Source: Pseudonocardia kunmingensis
GTDB taxonomy: Bacteria; Actinomycetota; Actinomycetes; Mycobacteriales; Pseudonocardiaceae
Direction of reading: 5' to 3'
Assembly (NCBI RefSeq): GCF_006716445.1
Contig: NZ_VFPA01000003.1
Span: 806,001-870,000 of the forward strand
Length of the DNA stretch: 64,000 nt
Every line of letters starts with the position of its first letter. The stretch's first letter is position 1. A model generated the notes under the pieces. It was not told the origin of the DNA. It saw only the letters and a list, made by a program, of their open reading frames with translations, and did not search any database. The position numbers and the translations under genes are program-made. Positions 41,420-50,241 of the stretch are shown here, piece after piece.

Positions 41420-42255
41420 AGCCCACCGTCTGCCTCACGTTCGACTTCGACGCGATCTCGCTCTGGCTCGCCCGCGGCGCGACGACCCCCGGTCCGGTCT
41501 CGCGCGGGGAGTTCGGGGCGTTCGCGATCCCCCGGATCCTGGAGCTGCTGCGGCGCCACGACATCCGCTCGACGTTCTTCATCCCCGCGCACACCCTGCA
41601 GTCGTATCCGGCCCAGTGCAGCGCCATCGCCGAGGCCGGGCACGAACTCGCCCTGCACGGCGATCGGCACGACCCCGTCTCCACCCTGGACCGCGCGCAG
41701 GAGCTGGCTGCCAACCTCCGTGGCGTCGAGCAGATCCGGCGGCTGACCGGCGCCGCGCCGCGCGGGCACCGCACCCCCAGCTTCGACTTCACCCCGAACA
41801 CCGTCGACATCCTGACCGAGATCGGGGTCGACTACGACTCGTCGCTGATGGCAGCCGACAGCACTGCCTACTTCGTGCGCAGCGGTGACCTCGACGAGCC
41901 GAGCGGGGCCTACCGGTTCGGGCGGGAGACCTCGGTCGTCGAGCTGCCGGTCTCGTGGACCCTGGACGACTACCCGCACCTGGAGTTCTACCGAGCACCC
42001 GGCACCGTCATGCCGGGGTTGCAGAGCCCGCGGGTGATGTTCGAGAGCTTCCTCGCCGACGTCCGTTACCTGACCGAGCGGGTTGGGGACGGGTTCCTCG
42101 TCGTCACCTTGCACCCGCAGGTCATCGGCCGGGGCGGGCGGATGCTCGAGCTGGAACGGTTCGTCGAGCAGGTCTTCGCCCTCGGGGCGCGCTTCGACCG
42201 GTGCGACGACGTCGCGGTCCGCGCGCGGGGTGAGCTCGGTGCCGGCACCCGCTGA
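41416..42255 (+). CDS. Polysaccharide deacetylase (CE4) family protein
   Basis: The protein has 279 aa. The CE4 motif 1 is LTFDFDA (residues 7-13), motif 2 is LHGDRHDP with both metal His, and motif 3 is RTPSFDF. The late His is in VVTLHPQ. There is no signal peptide, so it is likely cytoplasmic and acts on a small N-acyl substrate, as PuuE/HpPgdA-type members do, rather than on wall polymer. GTG 41416 overlaps the C45 gene stop. Confidence 0.85.
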   Translation: MKPTVCLTFDFDAISLWLARGATTPGPVSRGEFGAFAIPRILELLRRHDIRSTFFIPAHTLQSYPAQCSAIAEAGHELALHGDRHDPVSTLDRAQELAANLRGVEQIRRLTGAAPRGHRTPSFDFTPNTVDILTEIGVDYDSSLMAADSTAYFVRSGDLDEPSGAYRFGRETSVVELPVSWTLDDYPHLEFYRAPGTVMPGLQSPRVMFESFLADVRYLTERVGDGFLVVTLHPQVIGRGGRMLELERFVEQVFALGARFDRCDDVAVRARGELGAGTR

Positions 42256-42961
42256 GACGTCGGTCCTCGTGCTGGGTGCCCGGGGCGGCATCGGTCGCGA
42301 GATCAGCGCGCTGGCCACCGGCCGCGGGATGCGGGTACACGGCGCCGACCGCGACGAGATCGACCTCCGGGACGCGGCGTCGGTCGCGCCGTACATCGAG
42401 CGGCTGTGGGCCGAGCACGGCCCGTTCGACGGCGTCGTGTACGCGGCCGGTCTCTTCCCCGCCGCCCCGATCCTCGAGACGCCCGCGACGGTGTTCGACG
42501 ACGTGTTCGCCGTCAACACCCGCGCCGCGCTCGAGGTGGGCGCGGCGGCAGCGCGCTGCGCCGTCGCCGCGGCACGCCCGCTGTCGCTGGTGTACCTGTC
42601 CAGCCCGGCCGGGAACCGGGCACGCCCCGGCACGGCCGTCTACGCGGCGTCCAAGGCGGCGCTCGACGCCCTGGTCCGCGGCTTCGCCCTCGAGGGCGCG
42701 GGTCGCGGTATCCGCTGCAACGCGGTGGCCCCCGGCTACACCGAGGTCGGATCGGACATCAACCCCATCCCCGACTCCTATGCGAGGGAGGTGGCACGGG
42801 CCTCCCCCGCCGGTCGCGTCGGGGTTCCGGCGGACATCGCGCCGGTCGTGCTGTGGCTGCTCGGCGGCGAGTCGGCGTGGATCACGGGGCAGACCCTGGT
42901 GGCGGACGGCGGTGCGAGCCTCGGTTCCCCCACCATGCCGAGCTGGCTGGAACCCGGGTGA
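42239..42961 (+). CDS. SDR family oxidoreductase
   Basis: The protein has 240 aa: cofactor motif LVLGARGGIGREI, YAAG-type VVYAAGLFP, catalytic Ser in YLSSPAG, YxxxK in YAASKAA, and C-terminal GQTLVADGGASLG. GTG 42239 is chosen, with GTG 42230 also possible. It overlaps the deacetylase gene end and closes the five-gene operon. It ends 13 bp from the convergent LuxR-fusion gene. Confidence 0.9.
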   Translation: MPAPAETSVLVLGARGGIGREISALATGRGMRVHGADRDEIDLRDAASVAPYIERLWAEHGPFDGVVYAAGLFPAAPILETPATVFDDVFAVNTRAALEVGAAAARCAVAAARPLSLVYLSSPAGNRARPGTAVYAASKAALDALVRGFALEGAGRGIRCNAVAPGYTEVGSDINPIPDSYAREVARASPAGRVGVPADIAPVVLWLLGGESAWITGQTLVADGGASLGSPTMPSWLEPG

Positions 42962-42974
42962 CCGGGCGAGGGAG

Positions 42975-44651
42975 CTACGCGACCGGGACGTTGCGGCCGC
43001 CGCGGATCCGGTAGTGCAGCTGGCGGTGCCCGAGCGAGGCGTCGGCGGTGTCGTCCGGCAGCGTGAGGGCACGCTGTCCGCGCCCGCCGAAGTGGTACGG
43101 CCCGGCGACCCCGCGCACCACCGATGAACGCAGCGACGCGCGAACGGCACCGAAGTCCCAGGGCCGCCGCACCCGGCTCCACGACTGGCCGAGCACGTTG
43201 ACGATGTCGTAGTGCACGGCGGCGATGCTCTCCTCGGGGCTGTGGCCGAACCTGTCGCGGTAGGCCGCCTGGAAGGCGCGGCCCAGGTGATCGTCGTAGA
43301 GCCCGATCACCGTCGACCAGTACAACCCCTCCGCGCGCCGCCCGAACCGCGCGCCGAACGCAGGCGAGGACGGCGACCAGTCGGCCGCCACCAGCGGTCG
43401 CTCGCCGCCTTCCTGCAGCGCATCGGTCATCCGCAGCAGCGAGTCCTCGTCCAGGATGGGCAGGTGCACGGCCGCCACGCCGGCCCGGCGGAACTCGGCC
43501 GCCACGCGTTCGGGCTCGGCGCGCACATGATCCGCCGTGCGGACCGCCGACAGCCGCCACCCCGCCCGGTGCAGCAACCGCTCCGCGACGTCGACGTAGT
43601 CCGTCGCGAGCATGTGGGGCCGGACGACCATGGCGACGTCACGACGGTCCCGTCGCCGATCCGGGACGCGCGCCGCCTCGAGCAACCGGGCGAACCCGCG
43701 CGCGTAGGAGACCTCGTCGCCGCAGACCTGGAACACGTTCGACAGGCGCGCCCCGAACTCGGCGACGGCCTCGCTGATCTGCGGGGCCACCATCGAGTGC
43801 AGGACCGGGGCACCGCTGGATGCGGCCAGCTCGATCCGGGACAGCAGCGTCTCGTCGAACGGGAAGTTCCCGAGCACCACGGCATCGGCGCCCCGGGCCA
43901 ACGCCGTGTCCAGCACCGTCTCCAGCTCGTCGGCATCAGCGTGGTGGATCATCAGCTCGAGCCGGCGTCCCGCCACCTCACCGCGCGCGTTCAGCTCGGC
44001 TGCAGCGAGCTCCAGCCCCCGGCGCATGGCGGAGGTGTGCTGGGCGAAGGCCCGCCCGGACGGGTAGACAGCGGCCAGCAGCACGGGCCGCTTCGTCGCG
44101 GCGGCGCGGGCCGGACCGGACGGCGCTTCCGCGGCGGGCCCGTCGAGGAGGTGCGTGCGGGCTCGCGCGCCGAGGGGTGTCCCGCGGAGCCGATGGCTGA
44201 TCAGGACGAGATTCCATCGAACCGCGAGTACAGCGAGCTCGACCCGCGACCGCCTGCCCGTGATCTGCAGGATGTGCTCGATGTGCGTGGCGACCGTCCG
44301 GGTGGTGCAGACGAGCGACGCGGCGATCTCCGCGTTCGTCATACCGGCGGCGACCCCGGTCAGCACCTCCAGCTGCCGGGTCGTGAGCCCCCAGGGCGCG
44401 GGCCCCTGCCCCAGCGACACGCAGACGGTCTCGCCCCGGCGGCTCACCCACGCCTGCCGGGGCGGACCCCCGGCGGCGACCAGCAGCTGGAGCTCCTCGT
44501 GCTCGGCCGCGGTGGGGAGGTCCCGCAGGATCTCGACGAGGGCGGTGTCCGCGGCGGCCTCCCGCGGCACGCTCTGCACCAGCTGACCGTCCACGAAGAC
44601 GAAGCGCTCGAAGCGGCCGGGCTCGCGCTGCTGATCGCTGCGTCGTGTCAT
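42975..44651 (-). CDS. LuxR-type HTH fused to a periplasmic-binding-protein (Leu/amide-type) sensor domain
   Basis: This 558-aa protein has three parts. Residues 1-85 are a variable N-terminus. A GerE/LuxR HTH lies at about 88-143 (GLTTRQLEVLTGVAAGMTNAEIA, then TRTVATHIEHILQ). From about 191 to 535 there is a type I periplasmic-binding fold like ABC branched-chain/amide receptors: RPVLLAAVYPSGRAFA, AAAELNARGEVAGRRLEL, ADAVVLGNFPFDE, and RDRFGHSPEESIAAVHYDIV. It has no signal peptide, so the sensor is intracellular. It is probably the local ligand-responsive regulator of the convergent SDR-MFS-hydrolase operon. The architecture is uncommon. Confidence 0.82.
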   Translation of the reverse strand: MTRRSDQQREPGRFERFVFVDGQLVQSVPREAAADTALVEILRDLPTAAEHEELQLLVAAGGPPRQAWVSRRGETVCVSLGQGPAPWGLTTRQLEVLTGVAAGMTNAEIAASLVCTTRTVATHIEHILQITGRRSRVELAVLAVRWNLVLISHRLRGTPLGARARTHLLDGPAAEAPSGPARAAATKRPVLLAAVYPSGRAFAQHTSAMRRGLELAAAELNARGEVAGRRLELMIHHADADELETVLDTALARGADAVVLGNFPFDETLLSRIELAASSGAPVLHSMVAPQISEAVAEFGARLSNVFQVCGDEVSYARGFARLLEAARVPDRRRDRRDVAMVVRPHMLATDYVDVAERLLHRAGWRLSAVRTADHVRAEPERVAAEFRRAGVAAVHLPILDEDSLLRMTDALQEGGERPLVAADWSPSSPAFGARFGRRAEGLYWSTVIGLYDDHLGRAFQAAYRDRFGHSPEESIAAVHYDIVNVLGQSWSRVRRPWDFGAVRASLRSSVVRGVAGPYHFGGRGQRALTLPDDTADASLGHRQLHYRIRGGRNVPVA

Positions 44652-44827
44652 CCTCGCCTCCGGCTCATGGCCCGAGCGACGATACGCGGTACATCTCCCG
44701 ATTCCGTCCGGTTCGGGCGACGGTGCGGTTCCCCGACGCCATCGCTGGGCGACCTCGGCAGGGATCGGCGTTCCGAGTTCTGCGAAACGGCCACGAGCGG
44801 ATGCCCGCTGCTTCTACCGTCCGACGC

Positions 44828-45460
44828 ATGGACGGACGGGATCCGCGCACCGGCCCACACGGTGCGCACGCGGCGCTACCCGTGTTGCCGCGGGACGGTC
44901 GGTACGCGGGCGAGGACGGCTCGGGTCGGGTGCGCGTCGAGCTCGACAGCGCGGCCCGGGACGTCGTGGTCGTGCTCGAGGACGGCTGGCGCTCCGCCGT
45001 CGGTGGAGCGGGTCTGCCCGGTGCGGTGCTGCAGGCCTTCTCCGCGGCCACGGTCGCACGCCTGACGGCGTGGGCCACCGGACCTGCACGGGCGCACCCA
45101 CCTCCACGGCGGGTGGCGATCCGGGCAACGGCCGGATCGAGGTCGCGCGCGTGGCACGAGCTGAGCGAGTTCCGCCGACGGCTCACCACCCTGCACGCCG
45201 CCACCGAGAGCGTCGGCAGCCCCGGCCGGAAGGTGATCGTCACGGTTGCCGCCGGTCGTCTCGCAGGTGTCGAGATCGACCCGGCCTGGCAGCGCATCGC
45301 CACCGCGCGGGAGCTCGAACACCACATCGGTCATGCGCTGCGCGGCGCGCTCGCCCTGATCGCGACGCTGCCCGAACGCACTCTCGACGGCTACCCGGCG
45401 CTGCGCGCACTGCTCGCCGACACCCCGTTCGCACCCGACTCGACGGAGGCACCGCGTTGA
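44828..45460 (+). CDS. YbaB/EbfC-like protein of a type VII secretion satellite cassette
   Basis: The protein has 210 aa. The C-terminal half (about 115-195) matches the YbaB/EbfC pattern common beside ESX genes: LTTLHAATESVGSPGRKVIVTVAAGRLAGVEID, split over two strands, then ATARELEHHIGHALRGAL. The N-terminal half is beta-rich and unassigned. ATG 44828 is chosen, and an ATG at 44801 is possible. Its stop overlaps the next gene start. Confidence 0.7.
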   Translation: MDGRDPRTGPHGAHAALPVLPRDGRYAGEDGSGRVRVELDSAARDVVVVLEDGWRSAVGGAGLPGAVLQAFSAATVARLTAWATGPARAHPPPRRVAIRATAGSRSRAWHELSEFRRRLTTLHAATESVGSPGRKVIVTVAAGRLAGVEIDPAWQRIATARELEHHIGHALRGALALIATLPERTLDGYPALRALLADTPFAPDSTEAPR

Positions 45461-45774
45461 CCACTCCGACCCCGGACGAGATCCGCGTTGCGCTCAAGGC
45501 GCTCCGAGCCGATGCCGAGGACTGGGCACTCGCCGCCGAGGAGCTGCGGGCCGCGGCCGCGACCGCCGATCGGCAGAAGCTCGACCCGTCCGCGTTCACC
45601 TTCGCCGGGCGAGCCGCAGCCGCTGAGTACGAGGACCTGCGCGCCCGGATGGCCGGCTTGATCGCACAGGGGGCCGACAACCTCGACGGGATCGCCACCG
45701 CACTGCGCGCGAGCGCCGCCGCCTACGCCGCCGACGAGGCCGCCGGCGTCCACCGCATGCAGAACATCTACTGA
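45457..45774 (+). CDS. EspC/WXG100-like type VII secretion target
   Basis: This 105-aa, almost entirely helical protein fits the DUF2580/EspC size and pattern: IRVALKALRADAEDWALAAEEL, FTFAGRAAAAEYEDLRARM, and a C-terminal AAAYAADEAAGVHRMQNIY. TTG 45457 overlaps the YbaB-like stop, with GGAGG 8 nt upstream. It likely folds as a helical hairpin partner for the following larger protein. Confidence 0.72.
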   Translation: MTTPTPDEIRVALKALRADAEDWALAAEELRAAAATADRQKLDPSAFTFAGRAAAAEYEDLRARMAGLIAQGADNLDGIATALRASAAAYAADEAAGVHRMQNIY

Positions 45775-45796
45775 TCCACCTGTGGGGAGAAGAGCC

Positions 45797-46588
45797 ATGA
45801 CCGCTTCCTACGCACCCGAGGACCTGCTCAGCGTGGTCCCGACCATCCGATCCGGCGTCGAGGAGGCCGCGGGGCTGGTGAACGGGATCATCAGCGGCGT
45901 CGACTCCGTGCTCCGCGAGCTGCCTCCCGAACTGGTCGGTGGCGTCCGGGACGGCGTTGCCGAGGTCCGGCGCCTGTTCGAGGACGTGATCGGGCAGCTC
46001 CGCCGCGCGCTGGACGAGGCGGGCGATCCCGCAGCCTTGCGGGCCGCCGGGGAGGCCTGGGTCGGCGAGATCGGCGGGGTCGCGAGCAACCTCTCCGCCC
46101 TCGCTGTCGAGGGTTCGACCCAGGCGGCCCACCACTGGACCGGACCGGCCGCCGAGGCCTACCACCGTGCCCTTCGGCCGCAGTACCTCGCGCTCGACGC
46201 GGTGAAGACCACCGGCAATGCGATCGACACGGTCTTCAACGCGCTCGCCCGGGCGATCGTCGAGTTCTGGATGGATATCGAGGTCGCCCTCATCGCCCTC
46301 CTCGTCGGTCTGGCCGCGGCAGCGCTCCCCGCGGTGGTGCCCCTCACCACCGCTGCCGCCATCGCGGCGGCGGCCGCGTCCCTCATCGCCTTCGGCACCG
46401 CGGTGAGCAGCGCCATCACGATGTTCACCGACCTCGCCAACGAGACCAGCGTCCGCACCGCCGAACTCGGCCGTCGGGTGCACGACGGCACCGGTTTCGT
46501 GCAGGGTTCCTGGCCGGTCTCCGCCGCGGAGGAGTTCAGCGACGCCAGCCTCACCGACGGCGACCCCACCGAGTGGAACCTGCGGTGA
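45797..46588 (+). CDS. WXG-type protein with central hydrophobic segment
   Basis: The protein has 263 aa. The N-terminal helical region carries a WxG turn in HHWTGPAAEAYHRALRPQYL. It is followed by hydrophobic stretches (VALIALLVGLAAAALPAVVPL and AAIAAAAASLIAFGTAVS), and the C-terminal region is polar. This resembles WXG100-domain effector or carrier proteins of type VII systems. The ATG follows GGGGAGAAG. It overlaps the next membrane gene start by 4 bp. Confidence 0.68.
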   Translation: MTASYAPEDLLSVVPTIRSGVEEAAGLVNGIISGVDSVLRELPPELVGGVRDGVAEVRRLFEDVIGQLRRALDEAGDPAALRAAGEAWVGEIGGVASNLSALAVEGSTQAAHHWTGPAAEAYHRALRPQYLALDAVKTTGNAIDTVFNALARAIVEFWMDIEVALIALLVGLAAAALPAVVPLTTAAAIAAAAASLIAFGTAVSSAITMFTDLANETSVRTAELGRRVHDGTGFVQGSWPVSAAEEFSDASLTDGDPTEWNLR

Positions 46589-47601
46589 GCACTCCACCGG
46601 GCTCCGCTGCGCACCCCGCCTCCGCGCCGCCGCCCTCGACCGACCGGTTCCACGGAGCGATTCCCGTGGACGGGCCACGGGGCCGCCGTACGCTGCGGCT
46701 CCTGGCCCTCGGGCACCTCGCCATCGCAATCGGCGCGATTCCCGCAACCCTGTTCGCGAGCGCAGGCCCGCAGGAAACGGAGCCCTCCTCCTTCGTGCCG
46801 GCTGTGGTCGCCTCCGGCATCCTCACCGCCGGCCAGCTCCTGTCCTGCCTGAACGTCGGTGCGCTGGCCCGGGCGACCACCGATCGCATCGACACCGGTC
46901 GCGTCGCGCGCACGCTGCGCCGAGCGGAATGGACCGCCGTCCCCATCGCGACCACGAGCGTGGTGCAGATGAGCCTCCTCTCCCACTCACCGGCCATGCC
47001 GGTGTTGCTCACGCTCCTGCTCGCTGCGGTGCTGCTCGAAGGGGCGCACCTCGTCTGGCTCCACCGCCGGGCGCTCGGCGACAGGCGTGGCCCCGCCGCG
47101 GAGCACCACTGGCTTCCGCCGGACGCCGGGCCGCGTGCGCGGGCTCTGTACCAGCGCGGCGTCGTCGGATGTCTGGTGTCCGGCGGCCTCGCCGCGCTTC
47201 TCCTCGTCGTCACCACCGCCCGCTACGCCGCCGAGAGCCACGGCGCGGCCAGCGCGTCGCCCGGCGCATCCATCCAGATCATCGCCGCGGCTGCCGTCAC
47301 GGTCATGCCGTTCCTCCCGATCCGCGGCTTCTTGCGCCTGCGGGACGCGTTCGTCGGAGATGCCCTGCACCTCCCGGCGCTCCGGCACGCCGGCGAGTCG
47401 TTCCTCCGCGCGGGCGCCGCCGCTGTGGTCCTCCTCGCCGTCGTCATGGCGAGCACGCCGACCACACCTCCCGACGCGATCGACCTCCACGCCCGGCCCA
47501 TCTTGGCGAGCATCTTCCTCATCCTCGTGGCGTCCCAGCTCATCGAGGTCATCAGGCTGGGCATCGGCGACATCCCGAAGCGCCTCGCCAGGTGGCGCTG
47601 A
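46585..47601 (+). CDS. Multi-pass membrane protein of the type VII satellite cassette
   Basis: The protein has 338 aa with about seven or eight hydrophobic helices, such as LLALGHLAIAIGAIPATLF, VLLTLLLAAVLLEGAHLVW, GCLVSGGLAALLLVVTTA and ILASIFLILVASQLIEVI. No EccB-D motif or ATPase feature is seen. GTG 46585 overlaps the WXG gene stop. No family is recognised; an immunity-like or anchoring role is possible from position only. Confidence 0.6.
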   Translation: MSTPPGSAAHPASAPPPSTDRFHGAIPVDGPRGRRTLRLLALGHLAIAIGAIPATLFASAGPQETEPSSFVPAVVASGILTAGQLLSCLNVGALARATTDRIDTGRVARTLRRAEWTAVPIATTSVVQMSLLSHSPAMPVLLTLLLAAVLLEGAHLVWLHRRALGDRRGPAAEHHWLPPDAGPRARALYQRGVVGCLVSGGLAALLLVVTTARYAAESHGAASASPGASIQIIAAAAVTVMPFLPIRGFLRLRDAFVGDALHLPALRHAGESFLRAGAAAVVLLAVVMASTPTTPPDAIDLHARPILASIFLILVASQLIEVIRLGIGDIPKRLARWR

Positions 47602-47675
47602 GCGAACCGCCCGCCTCGGGGGCGGCAGCCCGGGGTACCCCGTCGAGCCGATCGGGCGACCGGCAGGATGGCCCC

Positions 47676-48119
47676 ATGGCACAGGTGACCGCGCGGACCG
47701 AGCGCACGATCGACGCCCCGGCGGAGCGGGTGCACGCGGCGCTCGCCGACTACGAGACCGTGCGCCCCACGATCCTCACCGAGCACTACCGCGACTACCG
47801 CGTGGAGTCGGGCGGCCAGGGCGCCGGCACGCGCGCGCACTGGCTGCTGCAGGCCACGCAGAAGCGGGTGCGCGACCAGCTCGTCGAGGTGAGCGTGCCC
47901 GGTCCGGACCGGATCGTCGAGCGGGACGCGAACTCGAGCATGGTCACCACCTGGACCGTCACCCCCGCCGGCGAGGGGCGCAGCGTCGTCACGGTCGAGA
48001 GCGCCTGGAACGGCGCCGGCGGGATCGGCGGCTTCTTCGAGCGCACCTTCGCGCCGAAGGGGCTGCAGCGCATCCACGACGGGGTGCTGGCCAAGCTCGC
48101 CGACGCCGTCCGCGGCTGA
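47676..48119 (+). CDS. SRPBCC family protein
   Basis: The protein has 147 aa with the START/Bet v1 helix-grip outline: RTERTIDAPAERVHAALADYETV at the N-terminus, then strands, and a long C-terminal helix FFERTFAPKGLQRIHDGVLAKLADAV. Such proteins bind small hydrophobic ligands. It is followed 8 bp later by a PfkB kinase gene, with no obvious functional link. Confidence 0.82.
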   Translation: MAQVTARTERTIDAPAERVHAALADYETVRPTILTEHYRDYRVESGGQGAGTRAHWLLQATQKRVRDQLVEVSVPGPDRIVERDANSSMVTTWTVTPAGEGRSVVTVESAWNGAGGIGGFFERTFAPKGLQRIHDGVLAKLADAVRG

Positions 48120-48127
48120 CACCCGGC

Positions 48128-49090
48128 ATGAGCGGGAACGCAGTCGTCGCGGTCGCGGGCGAGGCGCTCGTCGACATGGTCCCGGCGCCCGTCGGCGAGT
48201 ACTTCGAGGCCGCGCCGGGCGGGAGCCCCGCGAACGTCGCGGTCGCGCTCTCGCGGCTCGGGGTGCCCACCCGGCTGCTGGCGCGGATCGCCGACGACAT
48301 GCTGGGGCAACGCATCCGCGCGCACCTCACGACCAACGGGGTGGGGCTCGACCACGCCGTGCGGGCGGGCGAGCAGACCTCGATGGCGATGGTCGCCGTG
48401 GGCCCCGACGGCGGCGCCACCTACGACTTCCGCGTCAGCGGCACGGCCGACTGGCAGTGGCGCCCCGAGGAGCTGGCGGACGCCCTCGACGGGCCGGTCG
48501 TCGCGCTGCACTCCGGATCGCTCGCGCTGACCACCCCGCCCGGCGCGGCCGTCCTGCGCGAGCTGATCGTGCGCGCCGCGGCGGACGTGACGATCAGCTA
48601 CGACCCGAACTGCCGCCCCCTGCTGATGGGCGACCCCGCCGACGTGCTGGCCGGGGTGCACGAGCTGCTCGCCGTCACCGACATCGTGAAGATCAGCAGC
48701 GAGGACCTCGAGTGGCTCGTGCCCGGCAGGCGCCCGGAGGACGTGCTGGAGGGCTGGCTCACCCGCGGGCCCGCCGTCGTCGCCGTCACGCTCGGCGGGG
48801 ACGGCGTGCTCGCCGGTACCGCGGACGGCGTGCGGGCGCGGCGGCCCGGCGTGCCGATCACGGTGGTCGACACGGTCGGCGCGGGCGACACGTTCTCCGC
48901 CGCGCTGCTCGCCGGCCTGCACCGGCGGGGCCTGCTCGGCGCGCCCGCCCGCCCGGACCTGCGCGCCGTCGACGCCGAGACCCTCGACGCCCTGCTCGAC
49001 GAGGCCGCCCTCGCCGCCGCGATCACCTGCAGCCGCCGCGGCGCCGACCCGCCCACCGCCGACGACCTGCAGGCGCGCCGCCCGGCGTGA
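48128..49090 (+). CDS. PfkB family carbohydrate kinase
   Basis: This 320-aa protein opens with VAVAGEALVDMVP, followed by the N-terminal PfkB signature GGSPANVAVALSRLG. The C-terminal signature DTVGAGDTFSAALLAGL carries the catalytic Asp. It is likely a fructokinase or 2-keto-3-deoxy-sugar kinase. The ATG is at 48128. A long palindrome follows its stop. Confidence 0.88.
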   Translation: MSGNAVVAVAGEALVDMVPAPVGEYFEAAPGGSPANVAVALSRLGVPTRLLARIADDMLGQRIRAHLTTNGVGLDHAVRAGEQTSMAMVAVGPDGGATYDFRVSGTADWQWRPEELADALDGPVVALHSGSLALTTPPGAAVLRELIVRAAADVTISYDPNCRPLLMGDPADVLAGVHELLAVTDIVKISSEDLEWLVPGRRPEDVLEGWLTRGPAVVAVTLGGDGVLAGTADGVRARRPGVPITVVDTVGAGDTFSAALLAGLHRRGLLGAPARPDLRAVDAETLDALLDEAALAAAITCSRRGADPPTADDLQARRPA

Positions 49091-49176
49091 CCGCCGGGCC
49101 GCACACACCGGAACGGCCCCGCACAGACGCTCTGGCGTGTGTGCCGAGCCGGCACGGTGTGTGCGGCGCCCGGCGG
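49091..49176. terminator. Bidirectional hairpin between pfkB-type and GH16 genes
   Basis: CCGCCGGG-CCGCACACACCG at the left pairs with CGGTGTGTGCGG-CGCCCGGCGG at the right. Inside, GGCACACA-like segments add pairing. It fills the gap between two convergent genes. Confidence 0.65.
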
Positions 49177-49183
49177 GGTGTCG

Positions 49184-50023
49184 TCACGGGGTGAGGCGGC
49201 GGGGCGCCCGGTCCGGGTAGTCCTCCGGCTGGCCCGTCGCCGGGTCTCCGGGGGCCAGTGACAGCTCGGCAGGCTCGCTCTCCGGCAGCGCCCACTGCAT
49301 CGCCCAGTCCATGTGCATGGCGGTGGGACCGCCAGCCGGCGGGAAGTAGTCCAGCTGCATCGTCATGTTCATCGGCCGGGGCGGGAAGTGGTCGGTCTCC
49401 GTGGTCGAGTACCACTCCTCGCCGTCCACGTAGGCGGTGATCTTCTCGGGCGTCCACTCGAGCGCGTACGCCGACCACTGCGTCGAGTCGTGCTGCACGG
49501 ACCCGTAGTCCTGGTCGTTGTCCGGGCCGTAGTGCAGGAAGAAGCTCGTCTCCTGCCGGTCGTCGGACATGATCTCCATCCAGTCGATCTCCCCGCCCAC
49601 CGGGAAGTCCTCGGCCACCGGCCAGAGCAGCAGCAGCGCGTTCAGCCCGCCGGACGCCTCCTCGGAGCGCACGCAGGCCTCCCACCGGCCGTGGCGCTGC
49701 CCGGGGTGCCAGCTCATGGCGCCGGTCGTGCCGTCCTCGGTGGCGCTGATCGTGACCACGCCGTCCGCGACGGTGATCGCCTCCGGCGTGCGGATCCCTT
49801 CCTTGTCATGCCCCGGCTCGGGGCCGTAGGGGTGCCAGTCACCGGGCAGGCCGTCGGTGAAGTCGGAGCGCCGCGTCGGGTCGCCCCAGCCGTACCGCTC
49901 CGCGGCGGTGGTGGCGCACTCCGACGGGTCGGGGGGCGCGGGTGGCGCCTTGCCCGCCGCGATCAACGTCAACGCGCTCACCACTCCGACGAACGTTCGG
50001 GGCAGAACGGACATCCGCACCAT
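49184..50023 (-). CDS. Secreted glycoside hydrolase family 16 protein
   Basis: This 279-aa protein has an N-terminal signal (VLPRTFVGVVSALTLIAAG) and a jelly-roll lectin/glucanase domain. The GH16 active-site motif EIDWME (Glu145, Asp147, Glu150) fits the E-x-D-x-x-E form. ATG 50023 is chosen because GGAGG lies 5 nt upstream; ATG 50026 is adjacent. It is probably an extracellular beta-glucanase or related endo-enzyme. It is convergent with the PfkB gene. Confidence 0.85.
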   Translation of the reverse strand: MVRMSVLPRTFVGVVSALTLIAAGKAPPAPPDPSECATTAAERYGWGDPTRRSDFTDGLPGDWHPYGPEPGHDKEGIRTPEAITVADGVVTISATEDGTTGAMSWHPGQRHGRWEACVRSEEASGGLNALLLLWPVAEDFPVGGEIDWMEIMSDDRQETSFFLHYGPDNDQDYGSVQHDSTQWSAYALEWTPEKITAYVDGEEWYSTTETDHFPPRPMNMTMQLDYFPPAGGPTAMHMDWAMQWALPESEPAELSLAPGDPATGQPEDYPDRAPRRLTP

Positions 50024-50241
50024 CATCACCTCCAGTCCCATTGGAACCGGGCGGAGCGCGCGGCGCGAAGCCAGCCACGCGTACGGGTGAGGCGTATCTC
50101 GAGCTTCCCGCCGGCCACCGCTCATAGATCGACAGCGGGTGCTCACACCGACAGCGATGGGCGTGCCGGAACGACAACCGGCATGTGAGCAGTCCGTCTC
50201 AGCGGCGGGTCGCGTGCCGAACAGTCGGTCATGCTTGCACC

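Noticed and set aside
42975..44651. LuxR and binding-protein parts as two genes fused by a sequencing error
   Set aside because: The frame is continuous with a natural-looking linker (about residues 145-190), and no stop, start or ribosome site lies at the domain border.
44828..47601. A full ESX/type VII secretion locus
   Set aside because: No FtsK/SpoIIIE ATPase, EccB-E or mycosin genes are present; only accessory and substrate-like genes are seen.
50140..50191. TGCTCACA / TGTGAGCA inverted repeat upstream of Ldh paralogue 2
   Set aside because: The 8-bp arms are 36 bp apart with no matching site at paralogue 1, too weak to call an operator or hairpin.
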